From positions 1,228,021 through 1,292,020 of the forward strand of contig RPFO01000648.1 in NCBI GenBank assembly GCA_009746045.1: DNA of 64,000 bases, read 5' to 3'. The first letter of the stretch is position 1. Each line of letters opens with the position of its first letter. The stretch is from Mesostigma viride (lineage: Eukaryota; Streptophyta; Mesostigmatophyceae; Mesostigmatales; Mesostigmataceae). The notes under the pieces were generated by a model. It was not told where the DNA came from. It was given only the letters and a program-made list of their open reading frames with translations, and made no database searches. Below are positions 53,801 to 64,000 of this stretch, piece by piece. Position numbers and translations under genes: made by a program.

Positions 53801-54460
53801 GGTTTTGACAGATCTGATGGTTCTTTCAATGACCCCCTGACCCTCATGATCTTCCAGCCCAGCAATCTCTATTGCTTCACACCCTTCCAGGTCAGTCAGA
53901 CAAGAAAATTGTTGATCAAGCAAAATTCTGTCAACTGGGTAGAATCTGGGTAAAGCAATCATGAGTGCAACACGTAGCTGCCCTGCAGACATGCCAGGTA
54001 GGGGTTCCATTACTGTGAACCTGGACCATGAATCTTTTAGTATCAGGTAGGGTTGGACATCTTTGTTGATGTGCACCACATCCCCCACTATCATGCCCCT
54101 AGTGGTGGAAGGAGTTGCAGTATGCCATTTTTGAGGTTTGGGGCTATTGAACTGACATTCTTGACAGTGTTGTCTAGCCAGTTTTACTGCATTCCTGAGT
54201 GGTTTTCCCATGCTACTACCCCCCAGCCGTCTGGCCAGTTCCTCAGCCACTGTTTCATGACCCATGGCTAGGTGCAGCTGATGAGCAAGCTCCTTGATAT
54301 CTATGGAGTTGTCAACAGTAGGGGTTAGTGCTTTTATGTAAGGTTCCAAGACAGGGTGTTGGGAGGTCAATAAGGTTGCTGCCTCAAAATCAATTATGCC
54401 CTGGCTGCCATCCCCAATGGTAATGAGATCATCATCCTCAGAGTAAGCAAGGTGAGAGAA
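53795..54460 (-). pseudogene. Outer copia-like integrase
   Basis: H-H-C-C region (AHQLHLAMGHET, then CQECQ), core beginning MIVGDVVHINKDVQPYLILK, second Asp probably in VDRILLDQQFSC, and E in GQGVIERTIRSVK. Ends at a stop after VKTLL; a one-base shift near 53800 continues the protein. The upstream end overlaps the gag zinc-knuckle frame in a different phase. Some catalytic assignments are uncertain at this divergence. Confidence 0.82.
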
Positions 54461-54461
54461 C

Positions 54462-54950
<489 letters not shown>

Positions 54951-54988
54951 TTAATCGTAGCTTTTCTTGTTTGTTCATTGTATTGATT

Positions 54989-55272
54989 GAGAGGACAGTA
55001 TCTTTGCTGCCTCAAAACCCACCATGGTTTGGTAGCATTTTTGTTTGTTTGCTTGTAATGAGAGGACAGAAGCTGTGCTGCCTCAACACCAACCATGGTT
55101 TGGTAACAGTTTCGTTTGTTTGTTTGCAGTGAGAGGACAGCATCTGTGCTGCCTCAACACCAACCATGGTTTGGTAACAGTTTCGTTTGTTTGCTTGCAG
55201 TGAGAGGACAGCATCTGTGCTGCCTCAACACCAACCATGGTTTGGTAACAGTTTCGTTTGTTTGTTTGTTTT
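54989..55272. repeat. 71-bp minisatellite, four units
   Basis: Units start at 54989, 55060, 55131 and 55202 (GAGAGGACAG..). The first is the most divergent; the last three differ by a few bases. It lies where the capsid part of gag would be expected. Confidence 0.92.
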
Positions 55273-55275
55273 CTG

Positions 55276-55862
55276 TTAGTGTTTCTTGTTATTGCCTCCC
55301 GGTGCTGCTTGAGCGTTAGCACCAGCCATGTCTTTACCCGCAAGTACATGCGTTTGGTAATGGCTTCTGCCACTACTGCATGCGTTATTGATTATGTGCG
55401 GCGGCTGGGCAAGCTCCATGTCTAGGGAGTTGACAGCAGTGGGTTTGATTAATGCCATGGCTGCTCCAGCAGTGGGTGCTGCTGTCGCAGCCGCCGGGGA
55501 AGAGGGTTGGTCGGTGCCCCGTAGGGGAACTGGCTCCGCCACCGGCTGGCGCACAGGGGAGGGGGGTTGTTCGGACTGCCTCGCGGCAGCCGGACCCTCC
55601 ACCTGGCTGGTATTGTCATGGTTGTTCTTTTGTTTTCTTTTTCTTTGTCTTCTTTTTGTTTTGTTGTTATTGCATGCAGGCGCACCGACATCAGCCGGTG
55701 CCCTGTTGTCTGGCGGACGACGCTGATCATCATCGTCGTCCCCAAGATATAGTTTCTTTTTCTTTTTTTTTTCTTTTCTTTTCTTTTCTTTTTTCTTTTT
55801 TTCCAGTGCCGGTTTGAACCGTTGTTGAGTTTGATGTTGCTGAAGAGCGTTTATAAAATTCA
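55276..55862 (-). CDS. Outer copia-like 5' ORF, Lys-rich then Pro/Ala-rich
   Basis: Open minus-strand frame of about 195 codons starting at the LTR edge without an ATG; the first internal Met lies far downstream. Contains a Lys/Glu run (residues about 21-38), an Asp run, an Arg/Lys block and a Pro/Ala-rich end. No family recognised; the composition suggests low-complexity sequence and not a folded protein. It could correspond in position to ORF0 of the inner element, but I see no similarity. Confidence 0.35.
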
Positions 55863-56346
55863 AGTTAGGAAATGAGAAATGAACGACGTGGTATATTGCT
55901 TGAGAACACTGTGTGCTGAGAGCAATGAATTGCTTGGTTCATTAGAAAATAGGTTTACCCTTTATCAACGTTCCTCTCACCGGCTGCGCCGCCAGTGACC
56001 GTTGGGTGCAGACCGTTGGCCCGAGGCCACACGATGACAGGTAGCAGTCTGGTCACTGCATCGTGCGATCACAGATCAATGCACGCTGCAGTACGGTCCC
56101 TATCTAGGATACTCTAGTACCGTCCAATGACAGGACACTACGTATACTGGGTACTGACATCTGTCACGTACCTCAGTACCCAAAGTACCTATCTAGGGAA
56201 ACGTGTGCGACTCGACTAGCATTCCTATCTGCATAGCCCACGTGGTATTTATATTCACATACCAACGTAGGTTTACAAGGCTTATTCATACGTTGTATTC
56301 ACAATGCCTTTGAGACTTAGTCTACAGCAAAGCCTGGAGACTAACT
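55863..56346 (-). repeat. Outer copia-like 5' LTR
   Basis: 484 bp, identical by inspection to 42242-42725; CCACT follows at 56347-56351. Confidence 0.93.
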
Positions 56347-56351
56347 CCACT

Positions 56352-56445
56352 AGGTCGGCCAGCAACATCTGGATGTAGTTCATGGCAGGTTTACCTAAAA
56401 AGCTTTCTAGGAATGTCCTCATGGGGCCAGGCCAGGTCAGGATGT
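56352..56445 (-). repeat. Host repeat unit, remainder beyond the copia-like element
   Basis: Reverse complement of about 31485-31575 (AGGTCGGCCAGCAACATCTG). Directly continues the inverted unit that ends at 42241. Confidence 0.8.
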
Positions 56446-57945
56446 GCCGCCCTGGTTGGCCAAGCCGCTGGGGGCCGGCCAGACCAAGGGCGGTGTCGAC
56501 CTGACTGGTGCGAGCAAGATGTCCTACTACTACATGCTATTATCCTACGTTCGCTGCCTAACTCTCGTCCGAAATGCGCGGCATACCCTGATACAAAGAC
56601 TCTAATGACCTATGCTTGGAAAACCCTACATTCAGGATCTGTCGGAGCATCCTATAAACCGTGCCGTCCAGCTTGGCCGCCAGTGTGTCCGTGAGTGTCC
56701 ATGCCTCGGCGCCATATGTAAGCACCGTGAGGACGAGGACCTTGAAGAGCATGCGCTTGCGATGCTCGGCCAGGCCCTTCAAGCGCCAGAAGGTGTTGAG
56801 CGAACGAAGCCCAGCTAGCCCAGGCCAGGCCGATGCGGATGTCCACATCGTCGGCGGTGTCGGGGAGCATGCTCCCCAACAGTTTGAAGTGATCACGGAA
56901 CGGGACCTTCGTCCCGTCGACCATGCAGTCGCGGCAGCGGCGGGCGACTGGAGGCCCCAATCACCATCGCCTCAGTTTTGACACTATAATCTCCAACCCC
57001 AACGCCCTCGCCTCCAAGCCCAGACAGTCCAGCCAGGTCTGCCAATGTGCTCGGGGCGCGCGATGAGGGTGGTGTCATCCGCATAAATCAGGTCGGACAG
57101 CTAGGCGGTACCTATGTAGCCCGTGCCGGCCACCTCCATGGATGATGCGTTAAGAATTTAGCCAAGCTCTGCCTACGCAGAGAGTCACTCTCTGCTGAGA
57201 AGCCATGCCCTAGCCTTTGTATAGCCATGATGATCTTCCACCCCATGCCAGGCCTTAAGAGCTCTGATACATCATTATGGTGCAGGTGCACTTGGCCCCG
57301 GCACCTAGAGCAGGTGTTGCTCCACACGCGTTGCAGTTCCTCCACAAGTCGGCGAGTAGCGAAGAGCGCCTGTACTATGTTGCGACCTGAACGGAAGCCG
57401 TGCTGAGTCTCTTTGCAGTTCCTCCACAAGTCGGCGAGTAGCGAAGAGCGCCTGTACTATGTTGCGACCTGAACGGAAGCCGTGCTGAGTCTCGCTGACA
57501 GAGGTGACCGTCCAGGGCCGTGCGCAGGCGGTTCATGCAGGATAAGCCGCATGAGAAGCTTGAGGGGGGCACTTTGGATGCACACCCCTCTGTAGTTGCC
57601 GGGGTCGGCTGGCGACCCCTTGTTCTTGTACAGCATCGTGCGAAAACTGTGTTGCCAGGCCGCTGGAGGCAGTTGCGACGACAGCAGAAGGCAGTTGCAG
57701 ATATCCCGGAAGAGCAGCATAACACCGGTGTCCTCAAATTCGGCTGCAAGTTTCACAACTGCGGCAGGAATCTCGTCTGAGCCGGTGGCTGCGTCATAAC
57801 GCAGACACTGGACCGCCTCCGTGACCTCGCGAGAGGTGAAAGGAGGCATGCATGTCAGACGGGTCGCCAAGTGGGCCGACCAGCGGGGGGACTACAGGTA
57901 GTCCGCCGCTGACCTGCATGGCGGGCGGGTGTTGCACGGATGCAA
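56446..57945 (-). pseudogene. Decayed LINE reverse transcriptase
   Basis: Minus-strand pieces of a non-LTR RT in order: ATGSDEIPAAVVKLA and LYKNKGSPADPGNYRGVCIQ (57870-57520), ETQHGFRSGRNIVQALFATR (about 57410-57350), the catalytic YADDTTLIARP (about 57090-57058), DYSVKTEAMVIGAS, and the C-terminal FKVLVLTVLTYGAEAWTLT (about 56770-56700) with KLDGTVYRMLRQILNV. The last motif is typical of Jockey/CR1/RTE-like LINEs. Endonuclease and ORF1 are missing, and the frame breaks many times. An 82-bp tandem duplication (57331-57494) adds a frame break. The right boundary with the gypsy element is approximate. Confidence 0.82.
57331..57494. repeat. 82-bp tandem duplication within LINE
   Basis: Two copies start at 57331 and 57413 (TTGCAGTTCCTCCACAAGTC), identical over 81 bp. 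The period is not a multiple of three. Confidence 0.93.
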
Positions 57946-58817
57946 CATACATGGGAGACAAACAATCACAAGCTCTTGGACGAGGATATCAAGGTCAAGC
58001 TGGTGTCCAGCGAGGCACTGGCTCCCGATGTGAGACAAGCTCTCCATTGCGAAAGCGCCCTGCCAGGCCAATGGCTTCCCCAGCAGCTTGGCTGAATTAT
58101 TTCGGCAAGCACGGGCCAAGTACCTGCCACCCGACCAAGACAAGCTGGACCGCCGGGAGGCTTTTGGGGCGTTCAAGCAGGGGAACCTGAGCTATCGGAA
58201 ATATATGACCAAGTTCGAGCTTCTATATAGCTGGGCGGGTTGATGACCTGATGGGCCCAGAAGCCTTGGCAAGGTTCTATAAGGGCTTGCAACCCGAATT
58301 CCGGGATGAGGTGAAGCGGAAATTTGCCCACCTCTCCTGGGCTCAATGGAACCTGCAGGACATCAAGACCTACCTAGCGGAGATAGCTCCCTTGGTGCAG
58401 CGGACCCAAAAACCCCGCGTGAATGCACTGGAACTCAATGAGCTGGGATTCGCCCCCGTGTGGGTGGATGAGCTACAGTGCGAGGTCCTGGACATTAATG
58501 CCTTGGACACTTCCCGGATTCAGTGCTACCACTGCAACCGCGTGGGGCACATCAAACGTGAGTGCCCTGATCTCCCTCCGCTGGACCAGGCCCCTCCTGT
58601 GCAACGCAACAACTTCCAAGCGGCCTCCCCGCAAATGGCCTCGAGGCCACCACCGGCGCGAAATATGCGCACAGCTCCCAGTGCGGGTGAGCGTGCCCGA
58701 CGCTTGCAACAACAGCCCCGGCTAGCTGTACCAACAACCCAAGGCGCCCCCAAGCGCCTACCAGCAAGCTGGGCATGCCCTCAACCAACTGGATGCCGCA
58801 GACGCGGCCGAGCCTGA
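57946..58817 (+). pseudogene. Gypsy gag fragment
   Basis: Three frames join into one Gag: DEDIKVKLVSSEALAPDV, then ARAKYLPPDQDKLDRREAFG with NLSYRKYMTKFELLYSWAG, then VDDLMGPEALARFYKGLQPE. Breaks fall near 58095 and 58235. The zinc knuckle CYHCNRVGHIKREC is intact (about 58524-58565), followed by a Pro/Arg-rich tail ending at 58817. Confidence 0.85.
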
Positions 58818-58938
58818 TGATGGCTCTTCCGCGGCCGCATCCGGCCACCTGCGAGGCACACCGGTGGACGAGGGGCCTGCAGGAGAGGCGTTGGACTGAG
58901 AGGCCGGGAGGGCACTCCGGGCGACACCTTACCCGGCC

Positions 58939-59925
58939 ATGAACAAGTCGCCCGGCCACGTTTTGTTACCATGTAATGTGGTGACAGAGACCCAGGAATG
59001 GCAAGCGGAGCCTAGCGAAGGCCCGCGGCAACTACTCCTCTTCACTGGAAGCCTACCAGACCCCCAGGGCTCTGGGCGTTGTTTGGAGGGCATCAAGGTC
59101 CTCATTGACAGTGGTGCGGCTACCACCTTCGTCAGTGAGGCCATAGTGCAGCGCCTGGGAGTAACCCCTACTCCCCATACCATTGCTCGGCGCGTGCGAT
59201 ACTCGGATGGCTACACTCAGCCATCCCCGGGCTATGCGGACTTGGCCCCTATCGTACAAGGCACCAGCGTGCCCATTCGCGCCACGGTCATTCCCTTACA
59301 AGCGGCTGATATCATCCTAGGGATTGACTGGCTGCACATATCCGAGGTGACCGTCTCTTTTGGTACCATGGTTACCCACTTCCCAGATGGGTCATTCTGG
59401 TTACCTGAGCGGCAGGATGCGGCCAACGGCATGACCATCACCGATGACACGCCTGCCCTCAAGAGTGACCGTCGTCGCCTTGCGGACATTCTCATGTCCA
59501 AAAGGGAGTTCAAGCGGATGATGAGAGCCCGACAGCCTCCTCCCGTTTACTCCATTTGTCTGGACGCCCTTGCCCACGCGCGCGGGCCCAGCGGCCAGCA
59601 TGCCCAGGCTGGAGTTTCGTTGAACTCGCTTGGCATGGACTTGTCGGAAGACGAGGTGAAACGACTCAACGCAGTGCTCAATCAGTATTCAGCCGTGTTT
59701 GGGAAGAAAACACCTACGTTTCCCCCGGCCAGACCGGTGCTCCACCGCATTCATTTGCAGGAGGGGCACCCACCTACCACCTCACCCATTTTTCGCATGG
59801 GGCCCGTGGAGTTGGCAGAGCTCAAGAAGATCTTGGTCGGCTTGTTGGAGGCCGGCTTGATCGAGCCCAGCAACAGCCCTTACAGCGCGGGCGTGTTGCT
59901 GGTGCCCAAACCCAATGGGAAGTGG
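58939..59925 (+). pseudogene. Gypsy protease and RT start
   Basis: Open frame beginning MNKSPGHVLL. Retropepsin with IKVLIDSGAATTFVSEA and AADIILGIDWLH; linker; RT N-terminus with PVLHRIHLQEGHPPTTSP, RMGPVELAELKK and LEAGLIEPSNSPYSAGVLL. A one-base break after KPNGK (about 59925) interrupts RT. Confidence 0.9.
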
Positions 59926-60725
59926 CGTACGTCTGGTTACGGATTATCGCAAACTCAATGCGATCACCGTGAAGTCCAAGTATCCCCTCCCCCGCATCGA
60001 TGATATATTTAATAAGGTGGAGGGCGCAAAGTACTTTACGGTGCTCGATTGTGCAGACGGTTTTTGGCAACTTCGGATCGCCCCCGAAGATTGCCATAAA
60101 ACAGCCTTTGCCACGCCTTTTGGCCATTACCAATTCCGCGTGGCGGCCATGGGCTTGTGTAACAGCCCTGCCTCTTTTCAGATGCTCATGAACCACCTCT
60201 TTAGGTCGGTGATGGGCACTAGTCGGCTGCCCCAGGTCTCGGCAGACCTGCGCGACCCGACTATCCCGTGGGACCCGGGGACGCAGCCGTACAAACGCAC
60301 CTGCGTGGCCATCTACTTGGATGACATCCTCATTTTCTCTCGCACGTTTGAGGAGCACTTGGAGGATGTTGCCGCGGTTCTGCAGATCATGGCGGATAAT
60401 AAACTGTCCGCCCGCCGCAGCAAGGTAGAATCAGGCCGCAGCGTCCCCTTTCTAGGCCACATTCTCTCGGACAAGGGCGTGTCCACGGACCCCGATAAGG
60501 TCGCCGGCGTCCAACAGTGGCCTGTTCCCGCGAATGTTCGCGCCTTGCGCAGCTTCTTGGGCTTGGTATCGTATTATCGCCGCTTCATCCCGCGTTTCGC
60601 GACCATTGCGGCCCCGCTTACTCACCTCCTCAAGAAGGACGTACCGTGGGAATGGTCAGGCCTGTGTCAACAGGCCTTTGACCTGCTGAAGGCCAGGCTC
60701 GCCACTGCGCCTGTCCTCATGTCCT
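59926..60725 (+). pseudogene. Gypsy RT core
   Basis: Continues as RLVTDYRKLNAITV, FTVLDCADGFWQLR (first Asp), AAMGLCNSPASFQM, AIYLDDILIFSR (catalytic YLDD), FLGHILSDKGV, YYRRFIPRFA. Frame breaks near 60720, just before RNase H. Confidence 0.92.
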
Positions 60726-61780
60726 TCCGGATCCCACCAAGCCATTCGTGGTCAATAGCGATTCTAGCAAGGTTGCTATTGGCGGTGTGCTGCTCCAAGA
60801 CCATGGTCTCGGTCTCCAACCGGTCGAGTATATCTCCCGGACGATGATCCCGGCCGAAAGAAATTACCCGGTCCATCAGCAAGAGTTGTTGGCCGTGGTG
60901 TACTGTTGCCATACTTGGCGGCACCATCTTCTGGGTGCTCAGTTCAACGTGGCCATGGCCGAACCCGACCCTGCGGACCCGTACCGCTTGATCATCCAGA
61001 CCGACCATCGGCCCCTCACGCACTTGTTGACGCAGCGCCCACGCTTACGCCACGCCAAGCCCGTTGGCTTGAATATTTGGCACAGTTCGGTCCGTTCAAG
61101 ATCGAATATGTCAAGGGCCTTGACAACACGGTCCCTGACGCCCTGTCGCGTCGCCCCGACTATTGGTTTTATGAGGATCTTGACGTTTTGGCCACTACGT
61201 TGATCCCCTCCCACCATGGTCCCGTCGCCCCCTTTGGCGACCGCTTGAGCGACCCGATGAGCCCCTTCCTCTTCTGTGACGCCACAACCGCGGAGGTTGA
61301 CACTGTTGACCATTCCGTGCGCCTCGCCGGCAGCACCCCTGCACCGGTGAGGGCACGTGCGCAGCCGCAGGGGGCCGGGGGAAGGACTTCGGCCCCGTAT
61401 AGCCATGTGGTGCCGGCGACAGGAGTTTACCCTCCAATGCAGCCCCTTGGAGAGGCATTCACGTTGGCAAATACTGCAACAACGGTCGTCATCAGCTCGG
61501 ACCTAGAGCGCCTCATCTCGCGCTTCACAGTCACTGAGGACAAGGCAAATGAAGCCATAGCTGCCCGCCCTCAGAGCATGGACGGCTACCCAGCCAAGTT
61601 TCAAAACGGGTTCCTTTACGTGAATGTCAGTGGCCAGGCGGCCCGGCGCCGTCAAGACTCATGGCGCTTGTATGTCCCCCAAATATGCCGCGCTGAGGTA
61701 TTATTTGAGCTACATGACTCCGTCTTGGGGGGACACCAAGGCCAGGACAGGCTGTTAGCGAGGGCCCGGAGGTCCTACTA
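60726..61780 (+). pseudogene. Gypsy RNase H and integrase N-terminus
   Basis: RNase H: VNSDSSKVAIGG, YPVHQQELLAVVYCC, IIQTDHRPLTHLL, then after a break near 61035 VKGLDNTVPDALSRR. A variable linker leads to the integrase zinc-binding start (LFELHDSVLGGHQG). Another break lies near 61780. Confidence 0.9.
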
Positions 61781-62482
61781 TTGGCCTATAAGATGGCTCG
61801 TGATGTGCGGGAGTATGTCAGTACCTGTGACAGCTGCCAACACATGAAGCCACGGAATACGGGCAAACAGGGCGTTCCAAAGGAAATTCCAGACCCCATG
61901 TTCCCTTGGGACTCGGTGATGATGGATTTCATTGGGCCCTTGCCAGAGACCAAGGCGGGCAATGCTCAGATCCTGGTAGTGGTGGACCGGCTCACGCGGA
62001 GATGCCATTTAATCCCCTGCAAGGCCACCCTGACGGCGGAAGAGTGTGCCCACTTGTTCCTAAACAATGTGTTCCGGCTCCATGGCATGCCCCGACAATT
62101 TATCACCGACAAGGACAAGCTGTTCACGTCGAAATTTTGGACCTCATTTTTTCAGGTCGTCGGGACTAAGTTGTCTATGGGTACGGCCTATCACAGTAGC
62201 TCTTCTCACATGGTGGAGAGAGTGAATCGGGTGGTGGAAGAGGCACTGCGGCACTACCTGGATCGAGACGGGAGGAATTGGGACGAAGTGCTGGGATTCA
62301 TTGAGTTTTCACTCAATAATGCCCCCCATTCTGCCCATGGGTATACCCCGTTCTTTCTTGATACAGGCAGGCATCCCCTTACCCCCACCGATCTCTTGAC
62401 CGCCCCAGCCATCACCACGACAACGGAGCTACGCTCCACAGTCGCAGGGGCGCGGGAGCATTTAGATGAACGCGGATCAGTG
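61781..62482 (+). pseudogene. Gypsy integrase core, truncated
   Basis: CDSCQHMKP completes the zinc motif. Core residues are present: D in VMMDFIGPLPE, D in FITDKDKLFT, E in HMVERVNRVVEE. The sequence ends at AGAREHLDE, where the third copia-like LTR begins; the C-terminal GPY/F region and any chromodomain are absent. Confidence 0.92.
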
Positions 62483-63105
62483 AGTTTCTGGTCTTCCCAA
62501 GATGTGATGAATGGAGCCATGGTTTCAACCAGCGGCTTTTAACCTTTACCACAGTTGCCTCACTACCCTGTGGTCACTAGCCTGAGGCGGCAGTACCCAC
62601 GGACGGTGTTGGGAAAAGACGCTTGGCCACTGCTGTGTCCGAGCCTTTCTAGGTCTCACCATTGCTGCCAGGCCTTGCACGCCTTGGCAGGTCCGCCACT
62701 GTCAATTTCCTTGGTTGCATCAATCCAGGACGTCTGTCCTTCCATGAATGACAGTAACGCTCTGGATTTATCCGTCATGACAAGTACCCGTCCATCCCAG
62801 GCCTGCAGGACTGCCATGGTCCTGAAGTCCTGTGACATTCTTGGTACCATCAACCAATATTGACCACAGTACCTCCTAGTGACAGTCGGTCCTGTGACAC
62901 GTAACGTGTGATGGTTCACCCAACACTGCCACGTGCCCTGTCCCTCACGTGTCCTTAGTCCTGGTACTGCTGTAGCGTCCGGCGGCATTACTTCGGGACT
63001 TGATAACTCTCAAGTTCCTTGTCCAAATGAGGCGTTTAGCACGGCGTTGGAAAGGCCACTTCAAGTATGATATGCTTAGCATATTGCATCACCAATATGC
63101 TAACT
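62483..63105 (-). repeat. LTR of a third copia-like element (3' LTR)
   Basis: The right end (CATATGCTAACT-like, then CCAACCC) matches the layout of the inner element's LTR: CCAAATGAGGCGTT, then GTTGGAAAG, and a final TAACT followed by a C/T-rich tract. About 620 bp, similar to the 617-bp inner LTR. The left boundary is inferred from where gypsy similarity stops. The TSD cannot be checked because the other end lies outside the window. Confidence 0.7.
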
Positions 63106-64000
63106 CCAACCCTTTCTTGTTTTGGAGCTGCAAGCTTCACACCATGACCAACCCATTCCTTGCTGCCTTGTGAAATGGACACCTGGTTACCCTGGACTTA
63201 TAATAAGCCTCATGAGCACCCCTTTTGCCACCTTAATGGTATCCTTCTTAGGGATCTATGGTTCAACCCTGCCATCTGATCATTAACTTGACCTGCAGGT
63301 CATCCCCAACCCTTTCTTTTGCAACTGTACCTTGGCTTGGGCTTAAAGGAGGATATTGAATATTCCTTAGGCAACATATCCTGGATATCTGAATGAGAGG
63401 CCCTGACTACAGGAAACGTATTACAGTGAGTTCCTGGTCTTCCCAGTTATCACTGGCGCCCGTTTCATGGCGCCCGCCCCGAGCGTTCCAGGCATCATCC
63501 ATCCAAATGTTCACCAATGGAAACCACTTCAACACCACTGTGCCACTGCTTGATGGGGAGCCCATGTCATCACTGGGTGTTAAAGCCCAGGAGTCATACA
63601 TACCAGGCTGTGGCTCAACTAGGGAATCGAACCCTACCCCAGAACCCCAGGTTAAACTTAACCTGGTCACATGACAGACAACAAGAGAGATTGGCATACA
63701 ACATGATTATGTTTTATTATAGAATATCCACCAAAACCAATGTTGAGTGTTCCCAGTGGACCAGCCTGCACCAGCAAGGCCCAACTGTCAGGTTACAACA
63801 CCATAATATCCAAGGTTGTCACTTATTCACAGCTAAAGAAAACTAAACAAGAGAGATATATACAAACAACCTGGAAGAACTCTCAACATGGCCTGCCCTG
63901 TCATGGCCTAACTGCCCGAGGCCAAAGGCATCCCACTGTGCTAATCCTTTACAGGAAGAGCTTGCTCCTGTTGAGCCTTCTACCTGCTTGGTGACAGGTA
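63106..64000 (-). mobile_element. Third copia-like element, 3' non-coding region (cut by window edge)
   Basis: Begins with a purine-rich tract on minus next to the LTR. Shares blocks with 43738-44600 of the inner element: GGCGCCCG..ATGGCGCCCG near 63451 and AGGGAATCGAACCC near 63620. No coding sequence reached yet; RNase H would be expected beyond 64000. Confidence 0.7.

Larger units (their letters stand above)
57946..62482 (+). mobile_element. Ty3/gypsy element, plus strand, both ends missing
   Basis: Gag, PR, RT, RNase H and IN in gypsy order, related to the chromovirus at 4.9-31.2 kb but clearly diverged and more GC-rich. No LTR found on either side. The left end merges with LINE sequence near 57945; the right end is cut by the third copia-like LTR within the integrase C-terminal part, before any chromodomain. 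At least six frame breaks. Confidence 0.88.

Overview
The window looks like nuclear DNA of a photosynthetic eukaryote, most likely an alga. The evidence is polypurine tracts and initiator-Met-like primer sites of eukaryotic LTR retrotransposons, tyrosine-recombinase (DIRS-type) retrotransposons, LINE remnants, and one small gene whose protein looks organelle-targeted. I cannot name the species. Almost everything right of 4.2 kb is nested transposable elements; I see no rRNA, tRNA, CRISPR or bacterial operon.

Left edge (1-4.9 kb): one candidate host gene (2077-2571), a 387-bp foldback element with a 5-bp target duplication (3603-3989), and a dispersed host repeat. 4901-31165 is one minus-strand Ty3/gypsy chromovirus with TG...CA LTRs and an ATCGC target duplication. 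It carries an ORF0 with an RNase H1 hybrid-binding/viroplasmin-like domain, gag, protease, RT, RNase H, integrase with chromodomain, and a further ~790-codon ORF. Three later elements split it: a young gag-protease-only copia element (10927-15446) and two DIRS-type elements in opposite orientation (15969-21467 minus, 21878-27263 plus). Both DIRS elements have the A1-ORFs-B1-A2-B2 split-repeat layout and no target duplication.

31.2-42.2 kb: an array of ~390-bp host repeat units, a ~3-kb element with long imperfect terminal inverted repeats and a decayed PHD-finger ORF (32086-35120), more dispersed repeat with two insertions, and an L1-type LINE ORF1 remnant split by a 3.18-kb hAT-like element with a perfect 8-bp duplication (37457-40639).

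42242-56346: an unusual copia-like element with identical LTRs. A relative (43121-50944) is inserted four codons before the end of its pol. Both place a retropepsin-like domain after integrase and before RT (IN-PR-RT-RH), unlike the usual copia order; in the inner one gag and pol share a frame and are separated by one UGA followed by CUG. I consider this family the most interesting thing here. 56.4-57.9 kb holds a decayed LINE RT, 57.9-62.5 kb a frameshifted plus-strand gypsy element, and 62483-64000 the LTR and 3' part of a third member of the unusual copia-like family, cut by the window edge.

The elements can be ordered by nesting and LTR identity: host repeats, then the chromovirus (LTRs with about eight substitutions and three indels), then the DIRS elements and copia insertions (identical or nearly identical repeats). 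Several frameshifts lie at G/C homopolymers, so some apparent pseudogenes may be sequencing errors.
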